From contig NC_079374.1 in the NCBI RefSeq assembly GCF_021018895.1, positions 7,963,712 to 8,027,711 on the forward strand: DNA of 64,000 bases, written 5' to 3'. Source of the DNA: Seriola aureovittata (taxonomy: Eukaryota > Chordata > Actinopteri > Carangiformes > Carangidae). The notes under the pieces were generated by a model that searched no databases, had not been told where the DNA came from, and was given only the letters and a program-made list of their open reading frames with translations. Positions 1-11,318 of this stretch are shown here, piece by piece (position 1 is the stretch's first letter; each line of letters starts with the position of its first letter). A program made the translations under genes and the position numbers.

Positions 1-155
1 CACTATCTCTCCTTGCACACACAGGCAGACCCGCACACACATACACAATATTCACGCGAGTATAATCATCTTATATCATGCACACAGACAGCATGAATTA
101 GAGGTGAGTTCATGCCAGTTATTTAGATGAATGTACTGTACATCACTTTCCCACA

Positions 156-300
156 TTGGCCTCCATTTCTCCTTTAATGAGACAGGCCCATCAAGACGGA
201 GCGGGAGCTTTTTGATATCCTCAGAGGGGCATGGCGCACAGAAACATTAATGCTCATAATTCATAGCAAATCAAGAAAGATTTTGTTGGAACAGAGGATG
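156..300. other. Candidate conserved non-coding element
   Basis: Unique, non-repetitive block between CA-rich stretches. It carries 'tttaatga', 'cattaatgctcataattcat' and a compact GC-richer middle. Dense TAAT/ATTA cores in repeat-free sequence are typical of vertebrate developmental enhancers, but conservation is not visible here, so this is a guess to test by alignment. Confidence 0.25.
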
Positions 301-1599
301 ACACCAATTACCAGTTGTTTATTGTTTGCTATTGTTGTGTTTACTGCAGTCTAATCATATTTGGAGGTCGGCCACAGCACTACATCAGCTCCAAGTGGAA
401 AAGCTTGTTTGAAGCCTTTCATTTCGTTGTGCCATATTAGCTGCACTGAGCAGCCCTAGACAACATGCTGCCTTTGCTTTCAAGATAAAAAGAAACAAGA
501 ATTACATCACTCTCTAAATAACTTTGTGAATTAAGGAAATTGCACGTAAATTAGTCACCTAAAAAAACGACCAGCCCATTATGAAAAATGTGTTTCATCT
601 ATTAATTCGCCTCTAGATAATAATCGTTTACATAATGACTTGAACATGGGAACAAGATTTTGTGTTCGATTCTGGGCAAATGTTGTTGGCTGCTAATGTT
701 TGGCCAGACAAAGCTCTCTCTTTTTCCTTCCTGCCCCTCCTATGGAATAGCAAATTTCGTGGCATGAAAGCAAGAAAATCATGGAAATCAGCAAGGCCTT
801 CATTATACCAAGGTCATTACAGCTGGCTTTTATCCTCCTCTGTACTTATTGGAGGTAAGGGAATCCTATTCTCCATCACCCAAGGCCTCACCTTTGAACA
901 CACGCACAAGCTTACACCAGGGCCAACATTGCTCATACACACACACAGCCATGCACGCACATAAACACACATCGGTTTCTCTTTCATTTGGCCTCCTTGA
1001 ATTTCATCATTCATTTTTACATCACATTAGTGTGGCGTGTTAGTGGTCGGCGTGTCTGCATGTAGAGAGGGCGGCTGTTACTTCAGGAAAAGACTGAATA
1101 ATGCACGGGAAAAGGCAGGGGAAGGCTCGAAGGGAGTCAGCACGATGATTGCCTCCTTATACCACATATATGAGACAGGGTGTACATGAAGTGGGATAAA
1201 TAGATCAGGAGCTTCTTGGATTTCATATAACTAGACTACAAGGTACACTGGAGTGGTAGGTGAGCTGTTTTTAGGCCGTGAAGTGGGGGGTAACTACCAA
1301 TGATAGTCTTGGGGTAACAGTTCCTTGATTGAGACACCCAAATGGTTGAATAGAGTTACAAAAGCTTTATTTTTTATAGTTATGTTCTGTCTCCTTACAT
1401 CCACAACAAAGCAATTTGTAGATCAAGAAGATAACATGAACAAAATGTTAGCTAAGTGACTGAAATGTACCACAATATCAGATTCTTGGAGTTTCTCTCG
1501 GAACAATGGAAAGTATTAAAAGCAGATTTTGGTGTTTGTAGGAGCCGTGCACCATGATTGGAAACAAAGCAGTCAAGGTTACCATTTCAGATCTTTCCA
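301..1599. other. Non-coding unique sequence
   Basis: No gene recognised. The part at 440-660 is AT-rich and repeat-free, with 'gtaaattagtcacc' and 'ctattaattcgcc', and could be a second regulatory block. Positions 895-972 are loosely CA-rich and make a spurious short open frame on each strand. Confidence 0.5.
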
Positions 1600-1665
1600 G
1601 AGATGGGTTAGTATAATAACACATTAAGTTACTGTAATTAGGCCATTACTTTCAAAGTAACCCAA
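1600..1665. repeat. Possible decayed interspersed repeat fragment
   Basis: Contains 'gttactgtaatta' followed by 'ttactttcaaagtaaccc', an arrangement of GTAAC/GTTAC and TAATTA words that I recall from a vertebrate interspersed repeat. Only about 65 bases fit and no second copy was seen in the window, so the assignment is weak. Confidence 0.25.
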
Positions 1666-1933
1666 TCCCACAATTTGGGACAAAAAAACCCTCAACATTT
1701 AAAGTTAATATTTTTAATGAGCATCACAAGACAGTTGAGTCTTACTCAATAGCTCCATCAAAAAAAGAATAACTGTGATCTTGAGGGGAAAGAAAGTGTT
1801 CTCTTAATGTGCGCCAAAGATGGTCTCCTCTGTCTGTCTCAGCGGCTGTGTCTGATTTGAAACTCTCCATTGATCTGATACCACCAAGAACTGGCCTGCA
1901 TATTAAACCAATGCTGTGATACAGCAGATGAAT

Positions 1934-1974
1934 TGTGTGTGTGTGTGTGTGTGTGTCTGTCTGTGTGAGTGTGT

Positions 1975-2017
<43 letters not shown>

Positions 2018-2038
2018 TGTGTGAGTGTGTGTGTGTGT

Positions 2039-2074
<36 letters not shown>

Positions 2075-2116
2075 TGTGTGTGTGTGTGTGAGTGTGTGTG
2101 TCTGTGTGTGTGTGTG

Positions 2117-2154
<38 letters not shown>

Positions 2155-2185
2155 TGTGTGAGTGTGTGTGTGTGTGTGTGTGTGT
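1934..2185. repeat. (TG)n microsatellite, interrupted, about 252 bp
   Basis: Long TG array broken by occasional TCTG, GAGTG, TATG and TGCG variants, so it is an old, imperfect array. It is the longest dinucleotide block in the window. Open frames across it encode only Cys-Val or Thr-His repeats and are not genes. Confidence 0.97.
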
Positions 2186-4480
2186 CAGTGTGCATGCTCA
2201 TGGCTGTAGTCCAGGTTCACGGTATTACAAAAAACAACAAAAAAAAACGAAGAGATTTTACACAGAGTTATGTGGTGTCCATTGATAGTCATACAAACTG
2301 TAATATCTCTCAGAAGCCCAGTTCTGCGCCTGCCAACACACATTGGCCTTCACTTCTGATGCTGACATCATTTAATCTTTAGGAGGAGCTTGGGGTTTCT
2401 GTCCCAAATCCTTGATCTGGTTCACCTTACAGGATGAGCCTCACTGTCTATTCTCCAAAATAAACAGACTCATTATTGTACTCTCTCTTGTCCAAGGCGC
2501 ACAGATCCTCTTCCTGTCTTTAGGTAATGAAGCTTGTCTGTGCTGCAGCCTGTCTACAATGCATTAAACGTATTTAAAGCTTGAAAATGAACACAAATGT
2601 CATGTGGTCTGCGTAGGGAATTGACAACAAGCTTGGAGATATCCTGTTTCATACAAGCACATGGGTGAACATGTAAACACACAAGCAAAACGTGCCCCTC
2701 ATAGAGGCTTAATGGAACCTTTTCACACAGTGTGAAAACAATCCTCTGCTGTCTCACTGTTGGTGTGTCTGGATATTTTATGAGCACTGAAAAGGATGCA
2801 CACTTCTCAGATTAGGACTGGCAGAAGTGCTCGGGAGACAGTGTCAGAAAAGGATGAACATTAGCCACCTGATCGGACAGGATCAATGAAAAGCAATTAG
2901 ATGATAAGTCTGTGGAGGCAGCCCTGCATGTGTGTGTGACTCCAGGGGCAGAGACCTTTACAGCAGCAAACGATGAGGGGATGAACTAGAAATATTTCTG
3001 GGTTTTTTTAGTTTTAGGTTTTTTTTAGATCTTAAACAGGATAGAATTAGATATTCACACATGAGGCGAAGCAGTCTGTGATTATATGCATGGTGTACAG
3101 TATTTATGTGTGTGTTTGTCTGCTCGTGCTTCTGTCTCCTTGTGTGATTTGCGCATGGCTTATGTGTTTTGCCTAACATCTATTGTCATAATGATGTGTG
3201 ATTATTAAGGGAGCAGGGTTTTCACAGCAGGGAAAAAAGGGGCTGAGCCGACAACAGGTTGGGCCTCCCTTTGTGTCTTTGTTTGAACGCTCAGCAAATA
3301 CATATTCATGCTCCCAATGTGCACACAATAGCACACATTTGTTTATAATTTTTGTTTATTTGGGTTGCATTCATTAACAAAAACATTACTTTTTTTGCAG
3401 TCATATTGCGAACGGGGGGGGGGGGGGGGTACAAGGTGATAGCAAAGAAAGGTTTCTCGTAAAAGAGGTGGACACAATCTCCAGGAGCCGATGCCTTGTT
3501 ATTTCACTAGTATCCCTGGGAGAGGTTAAGCTCTTGCAGCAGGCTAGCTATTAGGCTAAACCAGGGTGCGTTGTGTTCTGTGTGGGCTGAAAAGACACAT
3601 TTCTGACCATTAGCGTACCTCCTGTTCCTCATTCCAGAGTACAAAAGCACATGAGAGTTTTTCCTCCAATTTGTAGGTATAATGATGTCACACAACAAAT
3701 AACTTGGAGCTTAATCCAGGCTTTGTTAGCTTATTGTGATATGTTTCTGTTTATCTGCTCCAACTAAAACATCCCTCATTTGTGGCCCTTAAAACCAAGT
3801 GATGGTATAAACACGTTGTACAGGCTGCAATGAAGTGCTCTCTCCTCTTTACTGGATTTGTGAATCTGCTCATTTCCAACACTAGATGGCTGTCTGTGCT
3901 GTGTGTGCCGTGTAGCAGCACCAGTGCAGCCTCCTCCAGCTGCTTTTATTGGCCCTGGAAATGCAAGGCTGAGCAAAAGATTTTTGTTAATAATGCTTTG
4001 AGACACTTGGGTTATGAAAACACACAGCTACACAGACATAGCACCCAACTTAATGTTTTGATGTTTGAATTTGCCAACCCTTCATTTTTTTTATAAAGTC
4101 ATGAACAATGGATTAAATGTACTGTCAGGTACAGATGCACACTCACTGAGGTGAAAGTGCATTTGAGTAGATTTAAAAATAAACTCTATGCAATGTCAAT
4201 TTGAATATATATTCCACAAATCTAGACTTTTTTTTTGTGGATCAGGATAGACTTCAGTTAAACTGACAAATTTCAAAACAAGTCAAAGGTGCTATTAATG
4301 TGAAATAAAAACACTGAACACATTATTTATCATTCCTGTTATTGTATAATTTTTTGACCACAGTCCATGCCCTTGTTTTATATTAGTATATCCACTGTGT
4401 GTGTTTTGTGTAAGAGGCTATTTGTAGTTTCATTATGTGCAGTAAATGCAACCACATAGAGCACTTGGTTGCAGTATTGA
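2186..4480. other. Non-coding unique sequence
   Basis: No gene, RNA or recognisable element. It includes a 16-base G run (listed separately) and A+T-rich stretches at 3330-3400 and 4080-4340. Small open frames are scattered on both strands and show no domain-like composition. Confidence 0.5.
3414..3429. repeat. Poly-G run, 16 bases
   Basis: An uninterrupted G16 tract. Such tracts can form quadruplex structures and are hard to sequence and assemble, so the exact length is uncertain. Confidence 0.9.
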
Positions 4481-4489
4481 CTTTGAAGA

Positions 4490-4650
4490 TTGCCTTTCTT
4501 CTTCTTCTTCAGAGGCCGTCCGTCTCTTTAGCCCGAAGCTCCCAAACCGCACAGCCGGCCAGTTCGCGGTGGCCTTTTATTATGATGTCAGCACTTCGCT
4601 TAAAGAGCATTCAATATCTCCAGAACTCCCGTTGGTGGAACATCAATAGA
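4490..4650 (+). other. Exon-like or conserved block, unassigned
   Basis: A long pyrimidine tract ends in 'cttcttcttcag' at 4512, a good splice-acceptor shape. It is followed by about 45 codons without a stop, ending in TAG at 4647-4649. The block has about seven CpGs in otherwise AT-rich DNA, which sets it apart from its flanks. No known domain is recognised, no downstream donor lies inside the open segment, and AATAAA follows the stop within a few bases, which is unusually close. A conserved non-coding element or chance is at least as likely as a real exon. Confidence 0.2.
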
Positions 4651-6261
4651 ATAAAACAGACGCACAGTGGATGGCCATTCCTAAAAGCCGGTCAGTTCAT
4701 TTGCTCATTGATTTATTGGAAGCTGACAGTGTAATGGAATTAAGTAGCAGTGATTATCACGGACAAACAGGTTGTTTGTTTGTTTTTCCTACATCTGTTT
4801 TCGCTGTGAGTTTCAACACGGCCGAGATATAGATAGACAAATACACACACAATATGGAAATGCATTCATACATGCACATAAAACAAATTTTCCTGAATTT
4901 CTTTGAAGAAAATGAGAGAGATCCTTAAGTGCACGGTGCATTATCTGATTTCTCATTTGACCCTCGACAGAAGACAGAAGGCACTGAGGCTCATAACTAG
5001 GTAATCCAAAAGAAGGAGGAAAGAAAGAACAGAAAAACAAATGAGAAAAGCAGTGGACTACAGGAGAAGGCTATTACGGCCAGCCTGATTTGTAGGCCTG
5101 TTAAAAGATGGTGATCTAGCAAACAAACGAAGCTTTGTGAGACAATTGTACTAAAATCACCCACATAAATCAGGGTGTGATTACTTCAGGAGCTGGAGTT
5201 ACTGGGTGCTAACATTGTTGTGCACACTCTTTAACGTTATTAACACTCTTAATAGTGACCGACAGCTGCTCACAGAGGCCTTGTGTAACCCCGATCCCCC
5301 TTTTACAATCCCAAAAACAGGAAAATAAAAAATAAAATTCAGATTCATTCAACTGGTGTTGGCCTGTTTTATATTGATAGTGTCACCATGATGCTGAACT
5401 CAAAATCCTCTACAGTTTAAAGAAGTTTGATGATTCAGTACTGAATGCTTTGTCTGGCGTGTTTGTGTACATGAGTGCGTTCACACCTCCTCATCTCTAT
5501 CTACTACAGCATCTCTGGCTCTGTAATTCATGCAAACAGAAATGAAAACCTTCTTAGCAATATGCAGATTTCTTTATGCAAAGCAGCATTACCTATGGTG
5601 CGCGGACGGCAGCTAATGCCTTTGATCAGTCTCTCTGACATTCTCTAACTACTGAGAAGAAAAGAACTTAAAAATTGTAAAGGCTCTTAATTGAAGTGAA
5701 CATAAAAGAAGATACATGGTGTTAATTGGTATACGCTAAGAATAATCTAGACCTTGGAGACCACTGTCCCTTACCGGCCCCCCTGCCAAAGTGTCAGGAT
5801 TTACATCTTTAATTCAAGATTTCCCCACATTAATTACCTCGCAGGCAGTGAAATGCGAATCACTTCATTTTAAAGTATAATAAACATCCAAATAGTTTCT
5901 CCCCTCCCCTCCCCATCCATGAATATCAATTTTTGTTAGTGTGCAAAAGCCTGGCTCTCCTGTTCTTAAGGAGGTTGTGCAGAAAGAAGCAGGTTGTGAA
6001 TGTGGTCCAGAAAGAAGTTTACAGTAATGGAGATTTAGTAAGTGCATAATTGAAGTGAACAACACTGGACAAACTTAATTTTTTTTTATCTGAAAAATAT
6101 GAAGAATTAAAGCTAAAGAACATACTCAGAGGTCACTGAAAATTTCTGTTTGCTCTTTTTGTGCAGGTGTGTCGTTATGAGCAAATACACAACCTGGTTA
6201 AAGACAAAATAGTGCAACTAAATGCCCTCAGAACAGCATAATTTTGGCAAGACAACTAATT

Positions 6262-6265
<4 letters not shown>
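4651..6265. other. Non-coding unique sequence
   Basis: No gene seen. A 14-base word 'taattgaagtgaaca' (allowing a first-base difference) occurs near 5689 and again near 6047, but the flanks do not align, so it is probably chance. Block 5520-5640 is listed separately. Confidence 0.5.
5520..5640. other. Candidate conserved non-coding element (POU-like words)
   Basis: Repeat-free block with 'catgcaaacag', 'gcaatatgcag' and 'tatgcaaagcagc', close to the octamer ATGCAAAT bound by POU factors, then a GC-richer part 'gtgcgcggacggcagc'. The clustering within about 60 bases is notable; conservation is untested. Confidence 0.25.
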
Positions 6266-6321
<56 letters not shown>

Positions 6322-6335
6322 TGAGTGTGTGTATG
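6266..6335. repeat. (TG)n microsatellite
   Basis: Uninterrupted TG from 6266 to 6320, then a degenerate tail with CTGAG and TATG. It is in opposite orientation to the AC array starting 130 bases downstream. Confidence 0.97.
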
Positions 6336-6464
6336 TAAGCACCTGCTTTTCAGTGAAGTAAAGCAATTTGAACACTGGACCCCAGTATGACCTTTGAATA
6401 CGAGAGGAATACACCAGTGCTCATAGACCCCAGGCGTCATCGTTCCCTCTCAACATAATAAATG

Positions 6465-6496
6465 ACACACACACACACACACACTCTCACACACAC

Positions 6497-6584
<88 letters not shown>

Positions 6585-6589
6585 ACACA
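6465..6589. repeat. (AC)n microsatellite
   Basis: AC array with single TCTC, GC and TC interruptions. It pairs in inverted orientation with the TG array at 6266-6335, so the two could form a hairpin with a loop of about 130 bases. Confidence 0.97.
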
Positions 6590-7080
6590 AACAGAGGCAG
6601 ATACATGTACATGCATGTGCACACACAGAATTGCTGACAGACAAATGACACTCTGATGGAAAGTGAGGCACTTTAAAGTCCTTAAATGCCACCAGCAGCA
6701 GCACTCACACAGAGTCTGTAATATTACACCTGCACTTATTTCCCTCTTGTTTAAAGCACATTTAACACTGTACTGCCCTTGAAATAACCAGCTAAGCTGA
6801 AGCTTTTAACTTGTGTGCAGGTTCATGTATGGATTTATTAACAGAAAATAGAAACATCTATTATGGCTTATTGAAACAGTTTCAAACGCACCCCAATGTG
6901 GGTAATATTATGCAGTTTATTAAGCAACAATAAGCAATTTATGTAAACACAGTTCAAACGAGCGCTGCTCCTGTACACCTTAAAATCATCCTTTTTTGAA
7001 GTGGTTTTATTTTGGGGTTTCATTGTAATTTATTGGCTCAAAGTGCACGATACAGTGTTAAAGCTGATTTGATACGGAAA

Positions 7081-7210
7081 CCTGCAGGGACATATTAATT
7101 AAAATAGCAATCTAATTAGCATTCCACTGTGACCTAAAAGTTGAATATTATTAGAGCTGCAACCGTCGGCTGTGATGAAAAGAGCTTACATGACAGTGAA
7201 ATTGAAATTC
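7081..7210. other. Candidate conserved non-coding element
   Basis: Repeat-free block with 'catattaattaaaatagc', 'ctaattagcattcc' and 'gaatattattagag', a tight group of homeodomain-type TAAT cores. Only alignment to other fish or tetrapods can show whether it is conserved. Confidence 0.3.
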
Positions 7211-8361
7211 AAAGAGCTGGAGATAATGTACACGCAGATCAAAAGAACAAACGGTGGGGAGAAAAATAACACACCAAGAAGTTTTACGTTTCCTCACAAG
7301 GGGGAAAACCAGCGTGTGCACACTCCTACACCCACATACATACACACACGCACACACACCCATAGACACACATGCACATGAAAACACACACTCAGTACTC
7401 AGTGTTAGGTTGGCTGGTGTAATGAAATCCAAACATCTGCCAGATACAAATACTGCTGCTATGACAATGAGTTGACACCAGGAATTTAATGGAGGGAAAA
7501 CTCACTTCAGTGCTTATTACTTGCAGACCAGTGTTTGGCCAACATTTTAGTCTGATTTTACATTTTTCTTCATGACATAAATTGAGTGTAAATGTTCTTT
7601 GGAGTAGTACGATATGAGGACAGACTGTTAAAAGGTTAAAATGTATCAGTAACACCATAGAAGCAGTTCATGAACTATTCATTATGCTCTGCAGAGTGAC
7701 CACTTAGGAATCAGATGATGCTGTCATTGTGGGACATATGCAACTTTAATTGTTGATGTGATGATTGGTTAATGTGAGCCAAGACACACCTCAGCACAAC
7801 TGCTGGAAGAAGTGCTCTGATTCAACACCACCATTTATAAGCAAAAGTCTTACAGTGCAGTAAGATATACTTAGTACTTCAGAGTGTTATGTTGTTATGT
7901 ATATTATATAATAGTATTAGAATTATTGATGCATTAATTTGTAAACAGCATTTTTATGTTGTAGCAAATCAAGGCTACCAGTTTAAATATTGCTCAGTAT
8001 TTTAATACATAACAACAACATATTTCAAGAATTGCATGAAAAAAACTGAATCTGCAAAATAGCATTTATATTGTACAAGATTTTCCAATAAATGTAGTGG
8101 AGTACAAGTATAAAGTAGTGTGAAAATGGAAATTTGGATTTGGAAGAACTGCACATACGAAAATGTACTTTGTTACTCAGCATCGTCCCGCTGGAGTGAT
8201 GCCACATCAGGCAAACTACAGGATATACAAATAGTTTTGGATCCTGATCTGTTGAATACATACACTGTTCTCAAATGAAAAAAGAAATTGACCGTAATAT
8301 TTATTGACAAATTTGTCCACGTTTATCAATTGATCTTATTTCTGTAACATAACAGCCCTGT

Positions 8362-8375
8362 AAAAAAAAAAAAAA
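8362..8375. repeat. Poly-A run, 14 bases
   Basis: Simple A tract with no recognisable retroposon body on either side. Confidence 0.85.
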
Positions 8376-8949
8376 TGACAATGAATGATTTTCTGACAGC
8401 AGCTCTTCCACACAAGGTGTTGTGATGCTTTATGATCATTGTTGACCCGAGGTCATAGGCTGCCAACCTTTTTATTTGTCACTTTGTCCCTGATTGAAAT
8501 CCAATAACCAGGCCTTCACAGTCATATTGAAGTCTAGCTTCTCCACAGTACATCTGGACGAATGCAGAGGAGAGGTTAACATTGCTCCGATCGTTGACAC
8601 TAGACTCGAGCTGACATGTTTCATCCTATCACCAAACAAGCTTCTGCTCACAGTCTCTGAGCGCCTGGTTAACCTATATCAACTGCCACAACACGCCCTG
8701 ATATACATTAAGCCTTATACAGGTCATGACAATCAAAACAGTCCTCACAGGGGTCAGCGCACTCCAGTCCACTCAGTGTTACTTTGGTTTAACCTTGAGG
8801 GCTTCTGTGCTTCCTCTGCATCCCTTCAGGGAGTCTTTCATATTCCTGCATAGCCTTGTGCATGGACTGACTTGCCTGTTTTCCTGGGTAAGGGCCTCTA
8901 CGCTTCTCCTGCAGCTCTACAAGCGGGCGTGTTAACATGTGTCCCTGCA

Positions 8950-9125
8950 GTGGGCCAGCGCACCAGCCAGCCAGTGATAATTATTCATTAGTATTCATTA
9001 GTGTGAGGTGCTGGCCGGTGCGGGGCTCATGTTGAATCAGTGTTCTGACGAGGCCTCGGCCCGGCGTGGGTCAGCGAAGAGCCAGTAATTAGGCCCACCA
9101 GTCAGGAGGCATTTTCCTAAGCACA
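8950..9125. other. Candidate conserved non-coding element
   Basis: Compact block that joins a direct near-repeat 'attattcattagtattcat' to a GC- and CpG-rich core ('gaggcctcggcccggcg') and ends in 'ccagtaattaggcccacc'. The mix of GC-rich and TAAT-containing repeat-free sequence stands out from the flanks. Confidence 0.3.
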
Positions 9126-9174
9126 ACACGTGAGGTTGAGAGAGAGAGGATGCAACCACCAGGAGAGAGGCTGC

Positions 9175-9185
9175 AGAGAGAGAGA

Positions 9186-9245
<60 letters not shown>
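9175..9245. repeat. (AG)n microsatellite
   Basis: GA/AG array with three GGG interruptions; shorter GA patches precede it from 9137. It is a homopurine strand and could adopt a triplex form. Confidence 0.95.
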
Positions 9246-9269
9246 TGTTGAGAAAGGGTGTGTTTTTTG

Positions 9270-9280
9270 TTTTTTTTTTT
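9270..9280. repeat. Poly-T run, 11 bases
   Basis: Short T tract immediately downstream of the GA array. Confidence 0.8.
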
Positions 9281-10248
9281 CAAAAGAAAGCCAGCCTTGG
9301 CCTCCTTGTTTTCCTGCATGGGTGCCGTTGAGTACCTTAACCTCCCTCCATCTCTCACTCCATCAGTGGTAAAAATTTGTGGTGACCTTGGTTGTCTGCT
9401 TTGTTTGTCTGTTTTGTGCTCTTTTTCTTATTCTATTTTCCTTACTCGTCTTTGAAGCTTTTTCGCCCCCCCCATCCAAATATGCATATAGCCTGTCTGT
9501 TTCAATCTAATGTGTCTTCCTTTGTTGTATGTGTGTATTTATGGGTCTTTGCATGTCGCATGGTTGATGATAACAGCAGTTATTATCACTTGCAGACATA
9601 ATTGTGTAATGGTTAACATGACGGAGTGGTCGCCTCCCAGGAATGCTGTTAGTATTGTAAATGCAACTGAGGCCTAACTGAATTAATCTAATCGGAAGAT
9701 AATTACACTGGCTGGAACAAAGCTGGACCAGATTTATCAAACTGTTTACTGCCCCCGTGAGCCATTAAAGGAAGAGATCTACAAGCCTGGTAAGGTTAAA
9801 GGCGTCCGGCGCACCTCAAAGCTGGCTGTGCCACAGCTGTCAGTACACATCTGACACAGAGAAGGGGCTTTGACGTTGACTGACAGCAATTGAGAATACA
9901 AGGGGTCAAGTGTTGAGCTGTAGTGAGACAGGAGAGAGGAAGACACAACCCCCCCATATCCTAATCCCTGTGGAGGACAGCAGAATCCAAGGAGATGATA
10001 GCTTGTCCTGTCAACACATAACCTCAGTTTACCTTGAATTAAAACAAAGAGCCTAAGACATTGACAACCTCTCGCTCTGCTTCACTCTCTGTTTCCTTCT
10101 ATCGTCTTATTTTTCCTCTTCTCATTCACTCGTGTACAAGCGAGGATACACATGGGAGGGGGAGAGGGAGTGCCTTGCATAGCCTCGCTGTATCCTGACA
10201 TGATTCCAGATTAGACAAATTCCCTAAACTGCAAGCGGATGGCATGAC
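9281..10248. other. Non-coding unique sequence
   Basis: No gene seen. The best candidate regulatory segment, 9590-9780, is listed separately. The remainder holds only short, unsupported open frames. Confidence 0.5.
9590..9780. other. Candidate conserved non-coding element
   Basis: Contains 'cataattgtgtaatgg', 'gaattaatctaatcgg' and 'gataattacactggctgg' followed by 'agccattaaagg'. TAAT/ATTA words recur about every 30 bases in sequence free of simple repeats. Confidence 0.3.
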
Positions 10249-10323
10249 ACCCTCCTCTTCCCCAACATCCCCCCCTTCTCTTCCCTTCTCCCCTCCTCTG
10301 CCTCCTCTCTCCTCTTGGTCTCC
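10249..10323. repeat. Pyrimidine-rich tract
   Basis: CT-rich low-complexity strand. About 135 bases downstream lies a purine-rich tract (10459-10573), so the two are complementary in base class, though not in exact order. Confidence 0.8.
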
Positions 10324-10458
10324 GGCGTGCACATTTTTCTCCTTCAGATTTATGACACGGGCATATAGGTGCACTTGACAGCTCTCAGATTGGCGCTGTA
10401 GAAGAGGGAGATCCCAAAGCGAGACGGGTTAGCTGGGTAAATCTATCAGGGGTCCGTC

Positions 10459-10573
10459 CGGGAGGAGGCGATGGAGGAGGAGAAGGGGGAGAAGGATGAA
10501 GAGGGATGTGTGTGGAGGGGGGCGAAACCAAGGGAGAGGTGGAGAAGGGGAGAGGAGAGCGAGGGAGAGAGGC
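10459..10573. repeat. Purine-rich (GGA/GA) tract
   Basis: Degenerate GGA/GAG-rich low-complexity DNA, with a short TGTGTG interruption near 10507. The minus-strand open frames over it are Pro/Ser-rich artefacts. Confidence 0.8.
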
Positions 10574-10960
10574 TTGGTGGGGCCCTGCTGAGCACATAAG
10601 CTTCCATGCTGAGCACAACCGTGGCTGCCTGACAGTTGTGCTCAGCCTTCACTGTAATAATGAATAAAAGGAAACTCCCTGCAGATTACACATCTTCCAT
10701 GTTTTGACATTGACCTTAATACATAATTTAACCACAAAGCCTGAAGAGTGTGTAACGAGATAAGAGAGGACCAGCGGATAGAAAAAAGATGCCCGAGCTA
10801 AAACATACAGGCAAAAAAAAAAAAGCCTCAGCTGTAATGGCTCTAATATGATCAAGCCTGAGAGACTCTTGCCACCACTAAGTTTTTTTTCAACAGGAAG
10901 ACGAAATTTGGGTGAGAGCACTGGAAGATGGAAGGTACCAGAGGAGGAAAATCATGGATT
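10574..10960. other. Non-coding unique sequence
   Basis: Nothing recognised apart from an A12 run at 10813-10824. It ends at the next TG array. Confidence 0.5.
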
Positions 10961-10986
10961 TGTGTGTGTGTGTGTGTGTGTGTGTG
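10961..10986. repeat. (TG)n microsatellite
   Basis: Thirteen TG units followed by 'gtgtgtttgagg'. Confidence 0.93.
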
Positions 10987-11109
10987 GTGTGTTTGAGGAA
11001 AATGCAGTGATTTTCCTGCTTGTCGAATTCCCAGTGGGAGGAGAAGGTACTGCTGCTAAACCTCAATAGAATAGTAATGTACCAGCCCCAGCTGTTGTGT
11101 GTGTATGTA

Positions 11110-11111
<2 letters not shown>

Positions 11112-11147
<36 letters not shown>
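11112..11147. repeat. (TG)n microsatellite
   Basis: Eighteen perfect TG units, preceded by a degenerate GTGTATGTATC lead-in. Confidence 0.95.
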
Positions 11148-11148
<1 letters not shown>

Positions 11149-11255
11149 CACTTTTCGCCATTAGTGCACTACCTCCTGAGTGTGTATGCGCACAAGTGTA
11201 TACCGAGAGTGTGAAATCTGAAAGAGGTATTTGTCACTGTCAGTGTCACGTCTTG

Positions 11256-11258
<3 letters not shown>

Positions 11259-11302
<44 letters not shown>

Positions 11303-11318
11303 TGTGTGTCTGTGTGTT
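11259..11318. repeat. (TG)n microsatellite with TCTG tail
   Basis: Perfect TG to 11300, then TCTGTG units. It is the third TG array within 360 bases, so this is a locally microsatellite-dense patch. Confidence 0.95.

Larger units (their letters stand above)
6590..8949. other. Non-coding unique sequence
   Basis: No gene recognised. CA-rich degenerate sequence lies at 7318-7393 and an A14 run at 8362-8375. A 119-codon open frame at 8494-8853 (+) has no recognisable domain, no helpful splice or promoter context, and a length expected by chance. Confidence 0.5.

Noticed and set aside
1839..2285. Overlapping open frames on both strands encoding Thr-His or Cys-Val repeats
   Set aside because: They are translations of the TG array; the same happens at 6228-6656, 14075-14405, 50687-51046 and 53814-54023. 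No complexity, no domain.
5689..6064. Word 'aattgaagtgaaca' present twice about 360 bases apart
   Set aside because: Flanks do not align beyond about 14 bases, and AT-rich words of this length recur by chance at this scale.
8494..8853. 119-codon open frame
   Set aside because: No domain or splice context; mixed composition like adjacent unique DNA.
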